Origin: Acidisoma silvae
GTDB taxonomy: Bacteria > Pseudomonadota > Alphaproteobacteria > Acetobacterales > Acetobacteraceae
Length of the DNA: 64,000 nt
Reading direction: 5' to 3'
Assembly (NCBI RefSeq): GCF_020618775.1
Contig: NZ_JAESVB010000001.1
Coordinates: 372,001 to 436,000 of the forward strand
The notes beneath the pieces are model-generated. The model saw nothing but the letters and a program-made list of their open reading frames with translations, was not told the DNA's origin and did not search any database. Below are positions 52,518 through 61,429 of this stretch, in pieces. Both the position numbers and the translations under genes were made by a program. Numbering within the stretch: position 1 is the first letter of the stretch; the number at the start of each line of letters is the position of its first letter.

Positions 52518-54788
52518 ATGCTGATCAGCAATACGCCTGCTACCATGCCTCTCGTCGGCGACGAGGGGCCCGTAAGCAAAAGATGGCCGCGCCTGCGGCT
52601 GGTTTTGCGCGTCGTCTTCGGCAAGACGGTCACTCTGCTTCTGGCGATGGTGGCGGTTCTGCTGGCGATCGGCTCCTTCGTCGTGCTGTCGGGCGGATCC
52701 TCGCTGGGCCTCAGCCACCGCGCCATCATCTCGCTCGTTCCGGCCAATTTCATCGTTCTGCTGCTGCTCGTCATCGCGGTCTCGGTGCGAGTCGTGCATG
52801 TCTATCTGGATCGCCGTCGCGGCCTGGCAGGCGCGCGCATGCAGGCGCAACTGGTGCTGCTGTTCAGCGTGGTGGCCGTCACGCCCACCATCGTCGTCGC
52901 GATTTTCGCGACCATCTTTTTTCAGCTCGGCATTCAGGCCTGGTTCAACGAACGCGTCAGCACGGCGCTCGATGAAAGCATGCAGGTGGCCCAAGGCTAT
53001 CTGACCGAGCACAAGGACGAAATCCGCACCGACGCTTTCGCCATGGCGGATGACATGGCCCGTGCCGGCCCCTTCCTGACCAGTGACGCTTCCAATTTCG
53101 GCCAGTTCCTGGAAACCCAGGTCTCGCTGCGCGGTCTGACGGAGGCCGTGGTTTTCGAGCCCTCGACCGGGCAGGTTGTCGCCTCGGCCGGTTTTATGAA
53201 CGGCATCGCGACAGGCCTGCCGCCGGCCTGGGCCATCGCCACCGCCCATAACGGCGATGTCGTGGTGCTGGGCTCCAAGGACGGCACGACCGTCAGCGGG
53301 CTGGTGCAGCTGGCCTCCACCCCGCCGCTGATGCTGCTGATCCAGAAGCCGGTCGATCCCTCGATCCTGGCGCATATGGCGAATACGGCGGCGGCCGTGC
53401 AGGCCTATCACCGGCTGCAATCGAACCGCCACAGCCTGCAAATCACCTTCGTCGTCATCTTCGCCATGGTGGCGCTGCTGGTGCTGTCCGCCTCCATCCT
53501 GGTCGGCCTCGTCTTCGCCAATCAGATCGCGCGGCCCGTCGGCCGTCTGATCCGCGCGGCCGAGCGCATCCGCTCGGGCGATCTGGCCGTCCGCCTGCCG
53601 GAAAGCCGGCGCGAAGATGAAGTCGCCGGTCTGACCCGCGCCTTCAACCGCATGACCGGACAGCTGGATGCCCAGCGTACGGAACTGATGCGCGCCTATA
53701 GCCAGATCGACGAGCGGCGGCGCTTTACCGAAGCGGTGCTGGGCGGGGTTTCCGCCGGCGTCATCGGGCTTGACCGCAATTGCCGGATCGAATTGCCCAA
53801 CCGGGCCGCCTCCACCCTGCTGGATACGGATTTGATGGCGGCCCTCGGCCGTCCGCTGGAAGAGGTGGTGCCGGAATTCGCGGATCTGATCGAGACGGTG
53901 CGGGCAACACCGGACCGTCCGCGCCGAGCGGAAGTGGCCATCGGCGGCCCGGCCCAGCGCCGGCTGCTGAATGCGCGCCTCGGCGCCGAAATGACGGAAG
54001 ACCGCGTCGACGGTTTCGTCATCACCTTCGATGACATCACCGAACTGGCCTCCGCCCAGCGCAAAGCCGCCTGGTCCGACGTCGCGCGGCGCATCGCGCA
54101 TGAGATCAAGAATCCGCTGACGCCCATTCAGCTTTCGGCCGAGCGGCTGAAGCGGCGCTTCCTGAAGGAAATCCACTCGGACCCGGAAACATTCCAGCAA
54201 TGCGCCGACACTATCGTGCGTCAGGTCGGCGATATCGGACGGATGGTGGACGAGTTCTCAGCTTTTGCGCGGATGCCGCAGCCCGTGATTCGGACCGAGG
54301 ATGTGGGTCAGGTCGCGCGTGACGCACTGATGCTGCAACAGCATGCGCGGCCCGATATCCGCTTCACGGCTGACATTCCGGCCGGCGGCCTGACCGCGCG
54401 CCTGGACCAGCGGCTGATCGGCCAGGCTCTCACCAATCTTTTGCAGAATGCGGCGGATGCCATCGCAACCCGCGAGGGCGCCGGGGAAATCATTCTGACG
54501 GTGGCGCAGCAGGGGACCGAGGTTCATATCAGCGTCGCGGACGACGGCATCGGCCTGCCGGAGGCCGAGCGCAACCAATTGACCGAACCTTACGTGACGA
54601 CGAAGGAGAAGGGGACCGGCCTCGGTCTCGCCATCGTCAAGAAGGTGATGGAAGATCACGACGGCAAGCTTATTTTAGAGGACCGGAAGCCCGGTCCTGG
54701 TGCCGTGGCAACCCTGGTTCTTCCGGCGGATACCAGACAAGATGCAGCCGAGCTGATCGTAGCGCGCGCTGATCGTGGCGAGGGATAA
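52518..54788 (+). CDS. ntrY: Transmembrane sensor kinase NtrY
   Basis: A 756-residue membrane histidine kinase. Several N-terminal helices (VTLLLAMVAVLLAIGSFVVL, NFIVLLLLVIAVSV and LVLLFSVVAVTPTIVVAIFA) precede a periplasmic sensor region. A HAMP domain (FANQIARPVGRLIRAAERI), a PAS domain and the H-box [18 protein letters not shown] with His528 follow, and GTGLGLAIVKKVME closes the ATPase domain. It partners NtrX. The 55-base gap after ntrC may hold a second promoter. Confidence 0.95.
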   Translation: MLISNTPATMPLVGDEGPVSKRWPRLRLVLRVVFGKTVTLLLAMVAVLLAIGSFVVLSGGSSLGLSHRAIISLVPANFIVLLLLVIAVSVRVVHVYLDRRRGLAGARMQAQLVLLFSVVAVTPTIVVAIFATIFFQLGIQAWFNERVSTALDESMQVAQGYLTEHKDEIRTDAFAMADDMARAGPFLTSDASNFGQFLETQVSLRGLTEAVVFEPSTGQVVASAGFMNGIATGLPPAWAIATAHNGDVVVLGSKDGTTVSGLVQLASTPPLMLLIQKPVDPSILAHMANTAAAVQAYHRLQSNRHSLQITFVVIFAMVALLVLSASILVGLVFANQIARPVGRLIRAAERIRSGDLAVRLPESRREDEVAGLTRAFNRMTGQLDAQRTELMRAYSQIDERRRFTEAVLGGVSAGVIGLDRNCRIELPNRAASTLLDTDLMAALGRPLEEVVPEFADLIETVRATPDRPRRAEVAIGGPAQRRLLNARLGAEMTEDRVDGFVITFDDITELASAQRKAAWSDVARRIAHEIKNPLTPIQLSAERLKRRFLKEIHSDPETFQQCADTIVRQVGDIGRMVDEFSAFARMPQPVIRTEDVGQVARDALMLQQHARPDIRFTADIPAGGLTARLDQRLIGQALTNLLQNAADAIATREGAGEIILTVAQQGTEVHISVADDGIGLPEAERNQLTEPYVTTKEKGTGLGLAIVKKVMEDHDGKLILEDRKPGPGAVATLVLPADTRQDAAELIVARADRGEG

Positions 54789-56179
54789 TGGCGGCTGATA
54801 TTCTGATCGTCGATGATGAGCCGGACATCCGGATGCTCATCGACGGCATTTTGCGTGACGAGGGCTATAATACCCGCCAGGCATCGAATGCTGACGAGGC
54901 GATAGCGTCTTTCCAGGGGCGTCGCCCCAGCATGGTCATTCTGGACATCTGGCTGCGCAATTCCCGCCTCGACGGTCTGGGCATTCTGGACGTGCTGTGC
55001 CGCGAAGAGCCCCGCGTACCGGTGATGATGATCTCCGGCCATGGCACGATCGAGACGGCGGTCACGGCGATCCAGAAGGGCGCCTATGACTTCATCGAAA
55101 AGCCCTTCAAGTCCGACCGCTTGCTGCTGATGGTCCGCCGTGCGCTGGAAGCGGCGCGTCTGGCGGCCGAAAATGCCGAGCTGAAGCTGCGCATCGGCGC
55201 CGAGAACAGCCTGCTGGGCGAAAGCGCGCCCATGCAGGCCTTGCGCGGCGCGATCGAGCGGGTGGCGCCGACAGGCAGCCGCGTGCTGATCAGCGGGCCG
55301 GCCGGCGTCGGCAAGGAAGTGGCCGCGCGCATGGTTCATGCGCTGTCCCGCCGGTCGGATCAGCCCTTCGTGGCGCTGAACTGCGCGACCCTCAATCCCG
55401 CGCGGTTCGAGGATGAGCTCTTCGGCGTCGAAGCGACGACCGGACCGGACCGCGAGCCGCGCCGGGCCGGCGTGCTGGAACGCGCCCATGGCGGCACGCT
55501 GCTGCTGGATGAAGTCGCCGACATGCCGCTGGAAACCCAGGGCAAGATCGTCCGCGCCTTGCAGGATCAGGCCTTTCAGCGGGTCGGCGGGTCGTCCCGC
55601 GTCAGCGTCGACGTGCGGGTGATCGCGACCACCAATCGCGATTTGCAGGCTGAGATTGCGTCCGGGCGGTTTCGCGAAGACCTCTATTACCGGCTGGCCG
55701 TGGTGCCCTTGCAGGTACCGGCCTTGCGACAGCGGCGCGAGGACGTGCCGATGCTGGCCGAGTATTTCCTGGCTCGCGCAGCGGAAAACGCGGGCATGGC
55801 GCCGCGTGAGCTGGCGCCCGACGCGGTGACGGCTTTGCAGGCCTATGACTGGCCCGGCAATGTCCGCCAGCTGCGCAATCTGATGGACTGGCTGCTGATC
55901 ATGGCGCCGGGCAGCCCGGCCGATCCGATCCGCGCGGATGTGCTGCCGGCGGAAGTCGGCGCGCACGCGCCCAAGCTGCTGAGCATGGATTCGGGCGCGG
56001 ATATGATGGGGCTGACCCTGCGTGAAGCGCGTGACCTGTTCGAAATCCAGTATCTCCAGGCCCAGCTTCTGCGCCTCGGCGGCAATATCAGCAAAACCGC
56101 CGCCTTCGTGGGCATGGAGCGCAGCGCGCTGCATCGGAAGCTGAAGCAGCTTGGCGTCACGATAGACGAGCGGAGCTAA
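54788..56179 (+). CDS. ntrX: Response regulator NtrX
   Basis: A 463-residue NtrC-family regulator, overlapping the ntrY stop. The receiver has Asp53 in VILDIWLRNSRLDG. The AAA+ domain has Walker A GPAGVGKE and Walker B LLDEVADMP. At the place of GAFTGA it reads GVEATTGPDREPRRAGVLE, so the sigma54-contacting loop is lost. Alphaproteobacterial NtrX proteins commonly lack GAFTGA and act on sigma70 promoters. A Fis-like helix-turn-helix ends the protein (GGNISKTAAFVGMERSALHRK). Confidence 0.95.
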   Translation: MAADILIVDDEPDIRMLIDGILRDEGYNTRQASNADEAIASFQGRRPSMVILDIWLRNSRLDGLGILDVLCREEPRVPVMMISGHGTIETAVTAIQKGAYDFIEKPFKSDRLLLMVRRALEAARLAAENAELKLRIGAENSLLGESAPMQALRGAIERVAPTGSRVLISGPAGVGKEVAARMVHALSRRSDQPFVALNCATLNPARFEDELFGVEATTGPDREPRRAGVLERAHGGTLLLDEVADMPLETQGKIVRALQDQAFQRVGGSSRVSVDVRVIATTNRDLQAEIASGRFREDLYYRLAVVPLQVPALRQRREDVPMLAEYFLARAAENAGMAPRELAPDAVTALQAYDWPGNVRQLRNLMDWLLIMAPGSPADPIRADVLPAEVGAHAPKLLSMDSGADMMGLTLREARDLFEIQYLQAQLLRLGGNISKTAAFVGMERSALHRKLKQLGVTIDERS

Positions 56180-56235
56180 GAGACTGCTTCGGCATTAAAA
56201 CGTTTCAGGTTAAGGCTGGAGCGCTCTTTATCGTC

Positions 56236-56258
56236 GCCCCCGGACTTGTTCCGGGGGC
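56236..56258. repeat. REP-like palindrome, GCCCCCGGA-CTTGT-TCCGGGGGC type
   Basis: A perfect nine-base stem, GCCCCCGGA (56236-56244) with TCCGGGGGC (56250-56258), around CTTGT, 57 bases after the ntrX stop. It has no T-run. The loop resembles that of the 36.5 kb elements (CTTGA) but the stem differs. Confidence 0.72.
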
Positions 56259-56298
56259 CTACCCAGTGAAGCGCGATTCCGCCTAATTTTGAAACGCG

Positions 56299-57177
56299 TC
56301 AGTCCAAATTTCCGGGAATGGTCACGCCCAGGCGGCCTGCGGTTTCCTGAATATACTGCCAGGCGACGCGGCCGGACCGGCCGCCGCGCGTGACGGACCA
56401 TTCCACCGCCCCGGCGCGCAGCGCCTCGGTCTCGATCGGCAGTTTCAGGGCGGCCGCATAGCCCTCGATCATGGCGAAGAAGGTCGGCTGGTCGCAGTTG
56501 TGGAAGCCGATCCAGAGGCCGAAACGGTCAGAGAGCGAGACCTTCTCCTCAACCGCTTCGCCAGGGTTGATGGCCGTCGCCCGCTCATTGTCGATCATGT
56601 CGCGCGCCATCAGATGCCGGCGATTGCTGGTGGCATAGAACAAAACATTGTCCGGCCGGCCTTCGATGCCGCCGTCCAGCACGGATTTCAGCGCCTTGTA
56701 GTCCGCGTCTTCCTTTTCGAAGGAGAGGTCGTCGCAGAGCACGACCGAGCGCTCGGGGCGGCCGCGCAGCAGGTTCAGCAGGTCCGGCAATGTCTTCAAA
56801 TCATCACGGTGAATTTCGATGAGCTTGAAGGGACTGACGCCACCCGCGCGGCTCTGTGCCGCGACGGCGGCATGGGCGGCTTTGACGAGGGAGGATTTGC
56901 CCATGCCGCGCGCCCCCCACAGCATGGCGTTATTGGCCGGCAGGCCGCGCGCGAAGCGGGCCGTATTCTCCAGAATGATGCGCTTCTGATGATCGACGCC
57001 CTGAATGAGCCCGATGGGCAGGCGCGCGATATGCGGCACCGGCACCAGCCGCCGCTCTGCCGGCTGCCAAATGAAACCCTCGGCGACGGACAGGTCGAGC
57101 GGCGCGGGGGCGGCTGGGGCCAGCCGGTCCAGCGCATCGGCGATGCGGGTCAAGAGGTCGGTGAGCGAAACATCCAT
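56299..57177 (-). CDS. DUF815 family ATP-binding protein
   Basis: A 292-residue AAA+ ATPase of the DUF815 group. Walker A is GARGMGKSS near residue 87; the Walker B-like strand is SVVLCDDLSF, with NVLFYATSNRRHLM as sensor 1. DRFGLWIGFHNCDQ and RGGRSGRVAWQYIQ are family signatures. Function is unassigned. ATG 57177 (MDVSLTDLLTRI) is chosen; the frame is open to 57294. Convergent with ntrX, divergent from yajC with a 243-base gap in which I see no other element. Confidence 0.9.
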   Translation of the reverse strand: MDVSLTDLLTRIADALDRLAPAAPAPLDLSVAEGFIWQPAERRLVPVPHIARLPIGLIQGVDHQKRIILENTARFARGLPANNAMLWGARGMGKSSLVKAAHAAVAAQSRAGGVSPFKLIEIHRDDLKTLPDLLNLLRGRPERSVVLCDDLSFEKEDADYKALKSVLDGGIEGRPDNVLFYATSNRRHLMARDMIDNERATAINPGEAVEEKVSLSDRFGLWIGFHNCDQPTFFAMIEGYAAALKLPIETEALRAGAVEWSVTRGGRSGRVAWQYIQETAGRLGVTIPGNLD

Positions 57178-57420
57178 GGGGTATCCGTCCGAAACGAAAC
57201 AGGGGCAGGGCGCGGGTGCGTGATCGCCAGCCCAACGCTTCTGCCTTGAAAGAGATAGGTAATTTCGAACAGGGCAGACCCCGGCTCGTGACAAGGCTTG
57301 ACGGCGGGTCTGCGCGCCCTATGGTCCCGCGCACTTGGGCCTGAGGCCGCTTGCGGCGATCCTTCCAGAGCCCGTCACGCAGCCTATCGCCTTCACGCAG
57401 TAACCGAACCGGATGCCCCA

Positions 57421-57780
57421 ATGCACCTGATTTCCCCGGCCTTCGCCCAGTCTCTCGGTGGCGGCACCTCGCTCGCGGGCCTGGCCCAGTTCGCGCCGCT
57501 GGTCCTGATCTTCGGCGTTTTCTATTTCATCCTGATCCGCCCGCAGCAGCAGAAGCAGAAGGCGCTCAAGGCCAGCCTCAACGCCATCAAGCGCGGCGAC
57601 CGCGTTCTGACCGCCGGCGGCATTCTGGCCGTCGTGCAGAAGATCAAGGAAGGTTCGGACGAGGTCGAGGTCGAGATTGCGCCGAATGTTCGCGTCATGG
57701 TGATGCGCTCCACCATTTCTGCCATCATCAAGCCGGTGGCCGCCAATGACGTCAAGCCGGCCGTGACCCAGGCTTCCTGA
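57421..57780 (+). CDS. yajC: Sec translocon accessory protein YajC
   Basis: A 119-residue protein with one N-terminal TM helix (FAPLVLIFGVFYFILIRPQQQ) and the RPQQQKQKALKASLNAIKRG motif of YajC, followed by a small cytoplasmic beta domain (GDRVLTAGGILAVVQKI). It associates with SecDF. secD and secF, which usually follow, are absent here: a terminator and the convergent sodB come next. Confidence 0.95.
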   Translation: MHLISPAFAQSLGGGTSLAGLAQFAPLVLIFGVFYFILIRPQQQKQKALKASLNAIKRGDRVLTAGGILAVVQKIKEGSDEVEVEIAPNVRVMVMRSTISAIIKPVAANDVKPAVTQAS

Positions 57781-57802
57781 GGCCCTTCACCGCTTCGCCA
57801 TT

Positions 57803-57836
57803 AAAAAAGCCCGGGGTTTGCGCCCCGGGCTTTTTT
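57803..57836. terminator. Bidirectional intrinsic terminator between yajC and sodB
   Basis: GCCCGGGG (57809-57816) pairs with CCCCGGGC (57823-57830), with six A before the stem (57803-57808) and six T after it (57831-57836). The symmetric A and T runs make it work for both convergent genes. Confidence 0.95.
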
Positions 57837-57854
57837 GTTTCCCAAAGGGAAAGC

Positions 57855-58457
57855 TTAGCCGAGTTCGGCTTCGGCGAATTCGTAATTCGCCAGCTTGTCC
57901 AGGTAGTTGGTGACGTAATCCGGGCGGCGGTTGCGGAAATCTAGGTAGTAGCTGTGCTCCCAGACATCGAGGCCGAGCAGAACCTTGCCTTCGCCGGTGG
58001 CGAGCGGGCTGGAACCGTTCGGGGTCTTCGTCACCTTCAGCTTGCCGTCGGCGGCCAGAACCAGCCAGGCCCAGCCGGAGCCGAACTGCGTGGTGGCGGC
58101 GGTCTTGAAAGCGTCCTTGAAGGCCTGAACCGAGCCGAAATCAGTCGTGATCTTGGCTTCCAGCTTGCCCGGCAGGGCGCCGCCCTTGGGGGACAGGTTC
58201 TTCCAGAACAGGATGTGGTTCCAATGCTGGCCGGCATTGTTGAAGACCGGAGCCAGATCGGCCTTGCCATTGGCGAAGGCGACGATCTCTTCTAGGGACT
58301 TGCCCTGAAGGTCGGCGTTCTTCTCAACGAAGCCGTTCAGCGCGGTGACATAGGCCTGGTGGTGCTTGCCGTGATGCAGCTCCAGGGTTTCTTGGCACAT
58401 GCCGGCCCCGGCGAGGGCCGAGACGTCATAGGGCAGTGCGGGAAGCTCGAAAGCCAT
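57855..58457 (-). CDS. sodB: Superoxide dismutase (Fe/Mn family)
   Basis: A 200-residue cytoplasmic superoxide dismutase. Metal ligands are His28 (LELHHGKHHQAYV), the His in NAGQHWNHILFW, and the Asp/His of DVWEHSYYLDF. Overall it resembles alphaproteobacterial iron-type enzymes, but metal choice cannot be fixed from sequence alone. ATG 58457 (MAFELPALPYD) is the family start. Divergent from the phytoene-synthase-like gene. Confidence 0.95.
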   Translation of the reverse strand: MAFELPALPYDVSALAGAGMCQETLELHHGKHHQAYVTALNGFVEKNADLQGKSLEEIVAFANGKADLAPVFNNAGQHWNHILFWKNLSPKGGALPGKLEAKITTDFGSVQAFKDAFKTAATTQFGSGWAWLVLAADGKLKVTKTPNGSSPLATGEGKVLLGLDVWEHSYYLDFRNRRPDYVTNYLDKLANYEFAEAELG

Positions 58458-58648
58458 GATGCGCTCCATTCGGTTTTTTGATCGGGTTGAGGGCCTGAGG
58501 GGTGAGCCTGAAGGCCCTGCGACACGGGCCACACCTTATGCCGCGCCCGGGCAGCGTCAACCCGTTGTGGCCTCGCAGATGCCGCGCTTTCACTGCTTCT
58601 TGCTTTCTACCGGTTGCCATTCGCCGAGCGGCGGTCCATCAGGCCGCG

Positions 58649-59443
58649 ATGCTCTCTCCCCTTGGCTCCGCGCTGCGCCGGCATGACCCGGACCGTTTTC
58701 TGACCACGCTTTTCGCGCCCGCCGAGCGGCGGGAGGCGCTGATCACCCTCTTCGCCTTCAACCATGAACTGGCCCGTGCGCGGGAAGTGACCAGCCAGAG
58801 CCTGCTGGCGCTGATTCGCCTGCAATGGTGGCGGGAAGTGGTGGAGGGCGACGCCAAGCCGGGCGAAATCTCGACGCCGCTCTTCGATTTGGTCGCGGCC
58901 GGAACGGTGCAGCGCGACACGCTGCTCGGCATGATCGATGCGCGGGAGGCGGAGGTCGACGGCAATTTCGAGAGCTTGCAGGCCTGGCGGGATTGGCTGC
59001 TGGGCGGTGCCGGGGGCCTCGCGGTCGCGGCCGGGCAGGCGCTCGGGGTGACGGATCCGCAGATGCTGCACGGCTTGCGCCTGCGCGGGGCGGCCTATGG
59101 CGCCGCCGGCCTGCTGCGCAGCCGTTTCGCTTTGGCCCGGCAGAGTTTTGCGCCCTGGCCGATGGACTTGCTGGCAGAGCAGGGACTGATCCCGGAGGAC
59201 GCGGCCGCGCGCCCGACCGATGCCGCCCTGGTGCCGGTGCTGTCGGCGCTGAAGGCCGAGGCCCATGCCTGGCTGAAGGACGCGCGGCTGGCGCCGCCGG
59301 TGCCGCGCGCTGCCCGCGCGGCTGGCCTGCCGGCGGTCCTCGCCGCGCGTGACCTGAAGCGCCCGCTGGATCAGGCGCCGGGACCGCGTGGTTTTGGCGA
59401 CCGTTTTGCTGTCACGCGCGCCGCATTATTCGGCCGGCCTTAG
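58649..59443 (+). CDS. Squalene/phytoene synthase-like protein (NDUFAF6-like)
   Basis: A 264-residue protein with the all-helical isoprenyl synthase fold: LITLFAFNHELARAREVT, LLALIRLQWWREVVEGD and GLRLRGAAYGAAGLLRSRFA. The second Asp-rich motif of true synthases (as in QLTNILRD) is replaced by AAYGAAGLLRS, so catalysis is doubtful. This fits the group of the complex I assembly factor NDUFAF6. ATG 58649 begins the conserved part. Overlaps the convergent hydrolase stop by four bases. Confidence 0.85.
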   Translation: MLSPLGSALRRHDPDRFLTTLFAPAERREALITLFAFNHELARAREVTSQSLLALIRLQWWREVVEGDAKPGEISTPLFDLVAAGTVQRDTLLGMIDAREAEVDGNFESLQAWRDWLLGGAGGLAVAAGQALGVTDPQMLHGLRLRGAAYGAAGLLRSRFALARQSFAPWPMDLLAEQGLIPEDAAARPTDAALVPVLSALKAEAHAWLKDARLAPPVPRAARAAGLPAVLAARDLKRPLDQAPGPRGFGDRFAVTRAALFGRP

Positions 59444-60222
59444 ACTGCATCCAGAAACGGCGAAATGGCGGCGATGAACCCGGCCGGGTCATCGACATGC
59501 AGCCAATGGCCGGCATTCTCCAGCACGGTGAAGCGCGCGGCGGGGAACAGCGCGCGAATCTCGGGCCTGGCATCCTCCGGCACGTAATGGGACCGGCCGC
59601 CGGTGATGAATAGCGCCGGCCCCGGATACTGACCGGCAACCGGCTCCCAGCCTTCTATCACCGGCATGGCCTCGGCCAGTTCCGACAGGCCGATACGCCA
59701 GCCATTGGGCTGGGCTGCGCCCAGCTTCAGGTTGAGAAGAAGGAAGGACCGGATCATCGCGTCCGGAATGCGGTCGGCGAGTGCCGCACTCGCCTCCGCT
59801 CGCGTCATGCCCGGCGTAATCGGTAGCGCCAGCATGGCGGCAGCCAGATCGGCATTGCCATGGACATAAAGGCGGGGCGCGATATCGGCGACGATCACGC
59901 TTTCCAGCAGGTCAGGCTGCGACAGGGCCAAGCGCATGGCGACCTTGCCGCCCATGGAATGACCCAGCAGCCGGCAGCGGTTGATGCCTATAGCGGCCAG
60001 CGTCTCGGCCACATCCTCGGCCATGGTGCCGTAGGAGGGGACCGGCCCATGCGGGCTCTCGCCATGATTGCGCAGGTCCATGGCAATCACCTGACGGCCG
60101 GCGGCCGCCAGGGTCTTCTGATGCTGGCCCCAGTTTCGGGCCGAACCGAACAATCCGTGCAGCAGGATCACGGGCGGGCGGCCGTCGGCCGCTTCACCCA
60201 GAACAATCGTTTTGAGCAGCAT
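59440..60222 (-). CDS. Alpha/beta hydrolase (YbfF-like)
   Basis: A 260-residue alpha/beta hydrolase. The oxyanion/HG motif is LLHGLFGSARNW, the nucleophile elbow GHSMGG, with DLRNHGES before it and the catalytic His in NAGHWLHVDDP. The order and the LRNHGxSPH segment match the YbfF esterase group; the natural substrate is unknown. It follows the quinone oxidoreductase gene by seven bases. Confidence 0.92.
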   Translation of the reverse strand: MLLKTIVLGEAADGRPPVILLHGLFGSARNWGQHQKTLAAAGRQVIAMDLRNHGESPHGPVPSYGTMAEDVAETLAAIGINRCRLLGHSMGGKVAMRLALSQPDLLESVIVADIAPRLYVHGNADLAAAMLALPITPGMTRAEASAALADRIPDAMIRSFLLLNLKLGAAQPNGWRIGLSELAEAMPVIEGWEPVAGQYPGPALFITGGRSHYVPEDARPEIRALFPAARFTVLENAGHWLHVDDPAGFIAAISPFLDAV

Positions 60223-60229
60223 GGCCGGG

Positions 60230-61234
60230 TCAGTCCGCCACTTTCAGCATAACTTTGCCGATATGGCTGCGGCCTTCCATCAGCGCATGGGCGCGGGCGA
60301 CGTCGGCCAGCGGAAACACGGTCTCGATCACCGGGGCGCAGCGGCCCTCGTTCAGCACCGGCCAGACGCGCTCGGCGAGGCCGCGGGCGATGGCGGCTTT
60401 CTCGGCCACCGTACGCGGGCGCAGGGTGGAGCCGGTGACCGTCAGTCGCTTGACCATGATCGGCTGTAGATCGACCTCGGCCATTTTGGCGCCTTGCAGG
60501 AAGGCGATGAAGACCAGCCGCCCGCCACGCTTGAGGGAGGCGATATTGCGTTCGAAATAGGGGGCACCGACGATGTCCAGAATGACATCGACGCCGCGAT
60601 AGGCTGTCAGGCGTTTGATTTCATCCGCGAAATCGGCCGTGTGATAGTCGATGGCGGCATGCGCGCCCAGGCGTTCCACCGCACGGGCCTTGTCGGCACT
60701 GCCGACCGTCGTGAAGACCACGGCGCCGAATTCGGCGGCGAGCTGGATGGCGGTGATGCCGATGCCGCCCGATCCGCCATGGATCAGCACGCTTTCGCCG
60801 GCATGCAGGCCGCCCATCTGGAACAGATTGGCCCAGACCGTGAAATAATTCTCCGGCAGAGCCGCAGCCTGCACGGCGTTATAGCCTTCTGGCCAGGGCA
60901 GGGCCTGGGTCGCCGGCACGGCGCAGTATTCCGCATAGCCGCCGCCATTGGCCAGCGCGCAGACGCGGTCGCCGACCGCGAAGCCGGTCGTGCCTTCCCC
61001 GAGAGCCACGACGGTGCCGGCCACTTCCAGGCCCAGGATCGGGCTGGCATCGGCCGGCGGCGGATAGGCGCCCTGGCGCTGCAATACGTCCGGCCGGTTG
61101 ATGCCGGCGGCTTCGACACGGATCAGGATATCGCCGGGGCGCAAGGCGGGCAGCGGCGCTTCGGCCAGCTGCATCACCTCGGGGCCGCCGGCGCCTTGGG
61201 TCAGGATCGCGCGCATGGTTTGCGGAAGGGTCAT
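60230..61234 (-). CDS. NAD(P)H-quinone oxidoreductase (PIG3-like MDR)
   Basis: A 334-residue zinc-independent medium-chain dehydrogenase/reductase. The N-terminal GroES-like domain has [17 protein letters not shown] and the Rossmann domain has [15 protein letters not shown]. The RPDxxQRxGxYPPP string marks the PIG3/QorB-like quinone oxidoreductases. Probably co-transcribed with the hydrolase downstream. Confidence 0.92.
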   Translation of the reverse strand: MTLPQTMRAILTQGAGGPEVMQLAEAPLPALRPGDILIRVEAAGINRPDVLQRQGAYPPPADASPILGLEVAGTVVALGEGTTGFAVGDRVCALANGGGYAEYCAVPATQALPWPEGYNAVQAAALPENYFTVWANLFQMGGLHAGESVLIHGGSGGIGITAIQLAAEFGAVVFTTVGSADKARAVERLGAHAAIDYHTADFADEIKRLTAYRGVDVILDIVGAPYFERNIASLKRGGRLVFIAFLQGAKMAEVDLQPIMVKRLTVTGSTLRPRTVAEKAAIARGLAERVWPVLNEGRCAPVIETVFPLADVARAHALMEGRSHIGKVMLKVAD

Positions 61235-61429
61235 GGAGTGGGTCTCGTCCGTCTGAGGGTGGGGCCGGCCGGGATTGGACCTGTCGGGCAGGCAAATGCC
61301 TTCGGATCAGGTCAATTTAGTTAAAGCGCTGCCCTTCCGCCGCCAAGGCCAGGGCAGTAGTAAGGCCAACCTATCAGTCATGCGGCATTGCGCTATGGAT
61401 CGCATGATGGGTTTCGGGAGCTTTTGCTG

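Noticed and set aside
52371-54200. 609-codon open frame antisense to ntrY
   Set aside because: His/Gln/Arg-rich shadow sequence opposite a fully recognised kinase gene; no domain.
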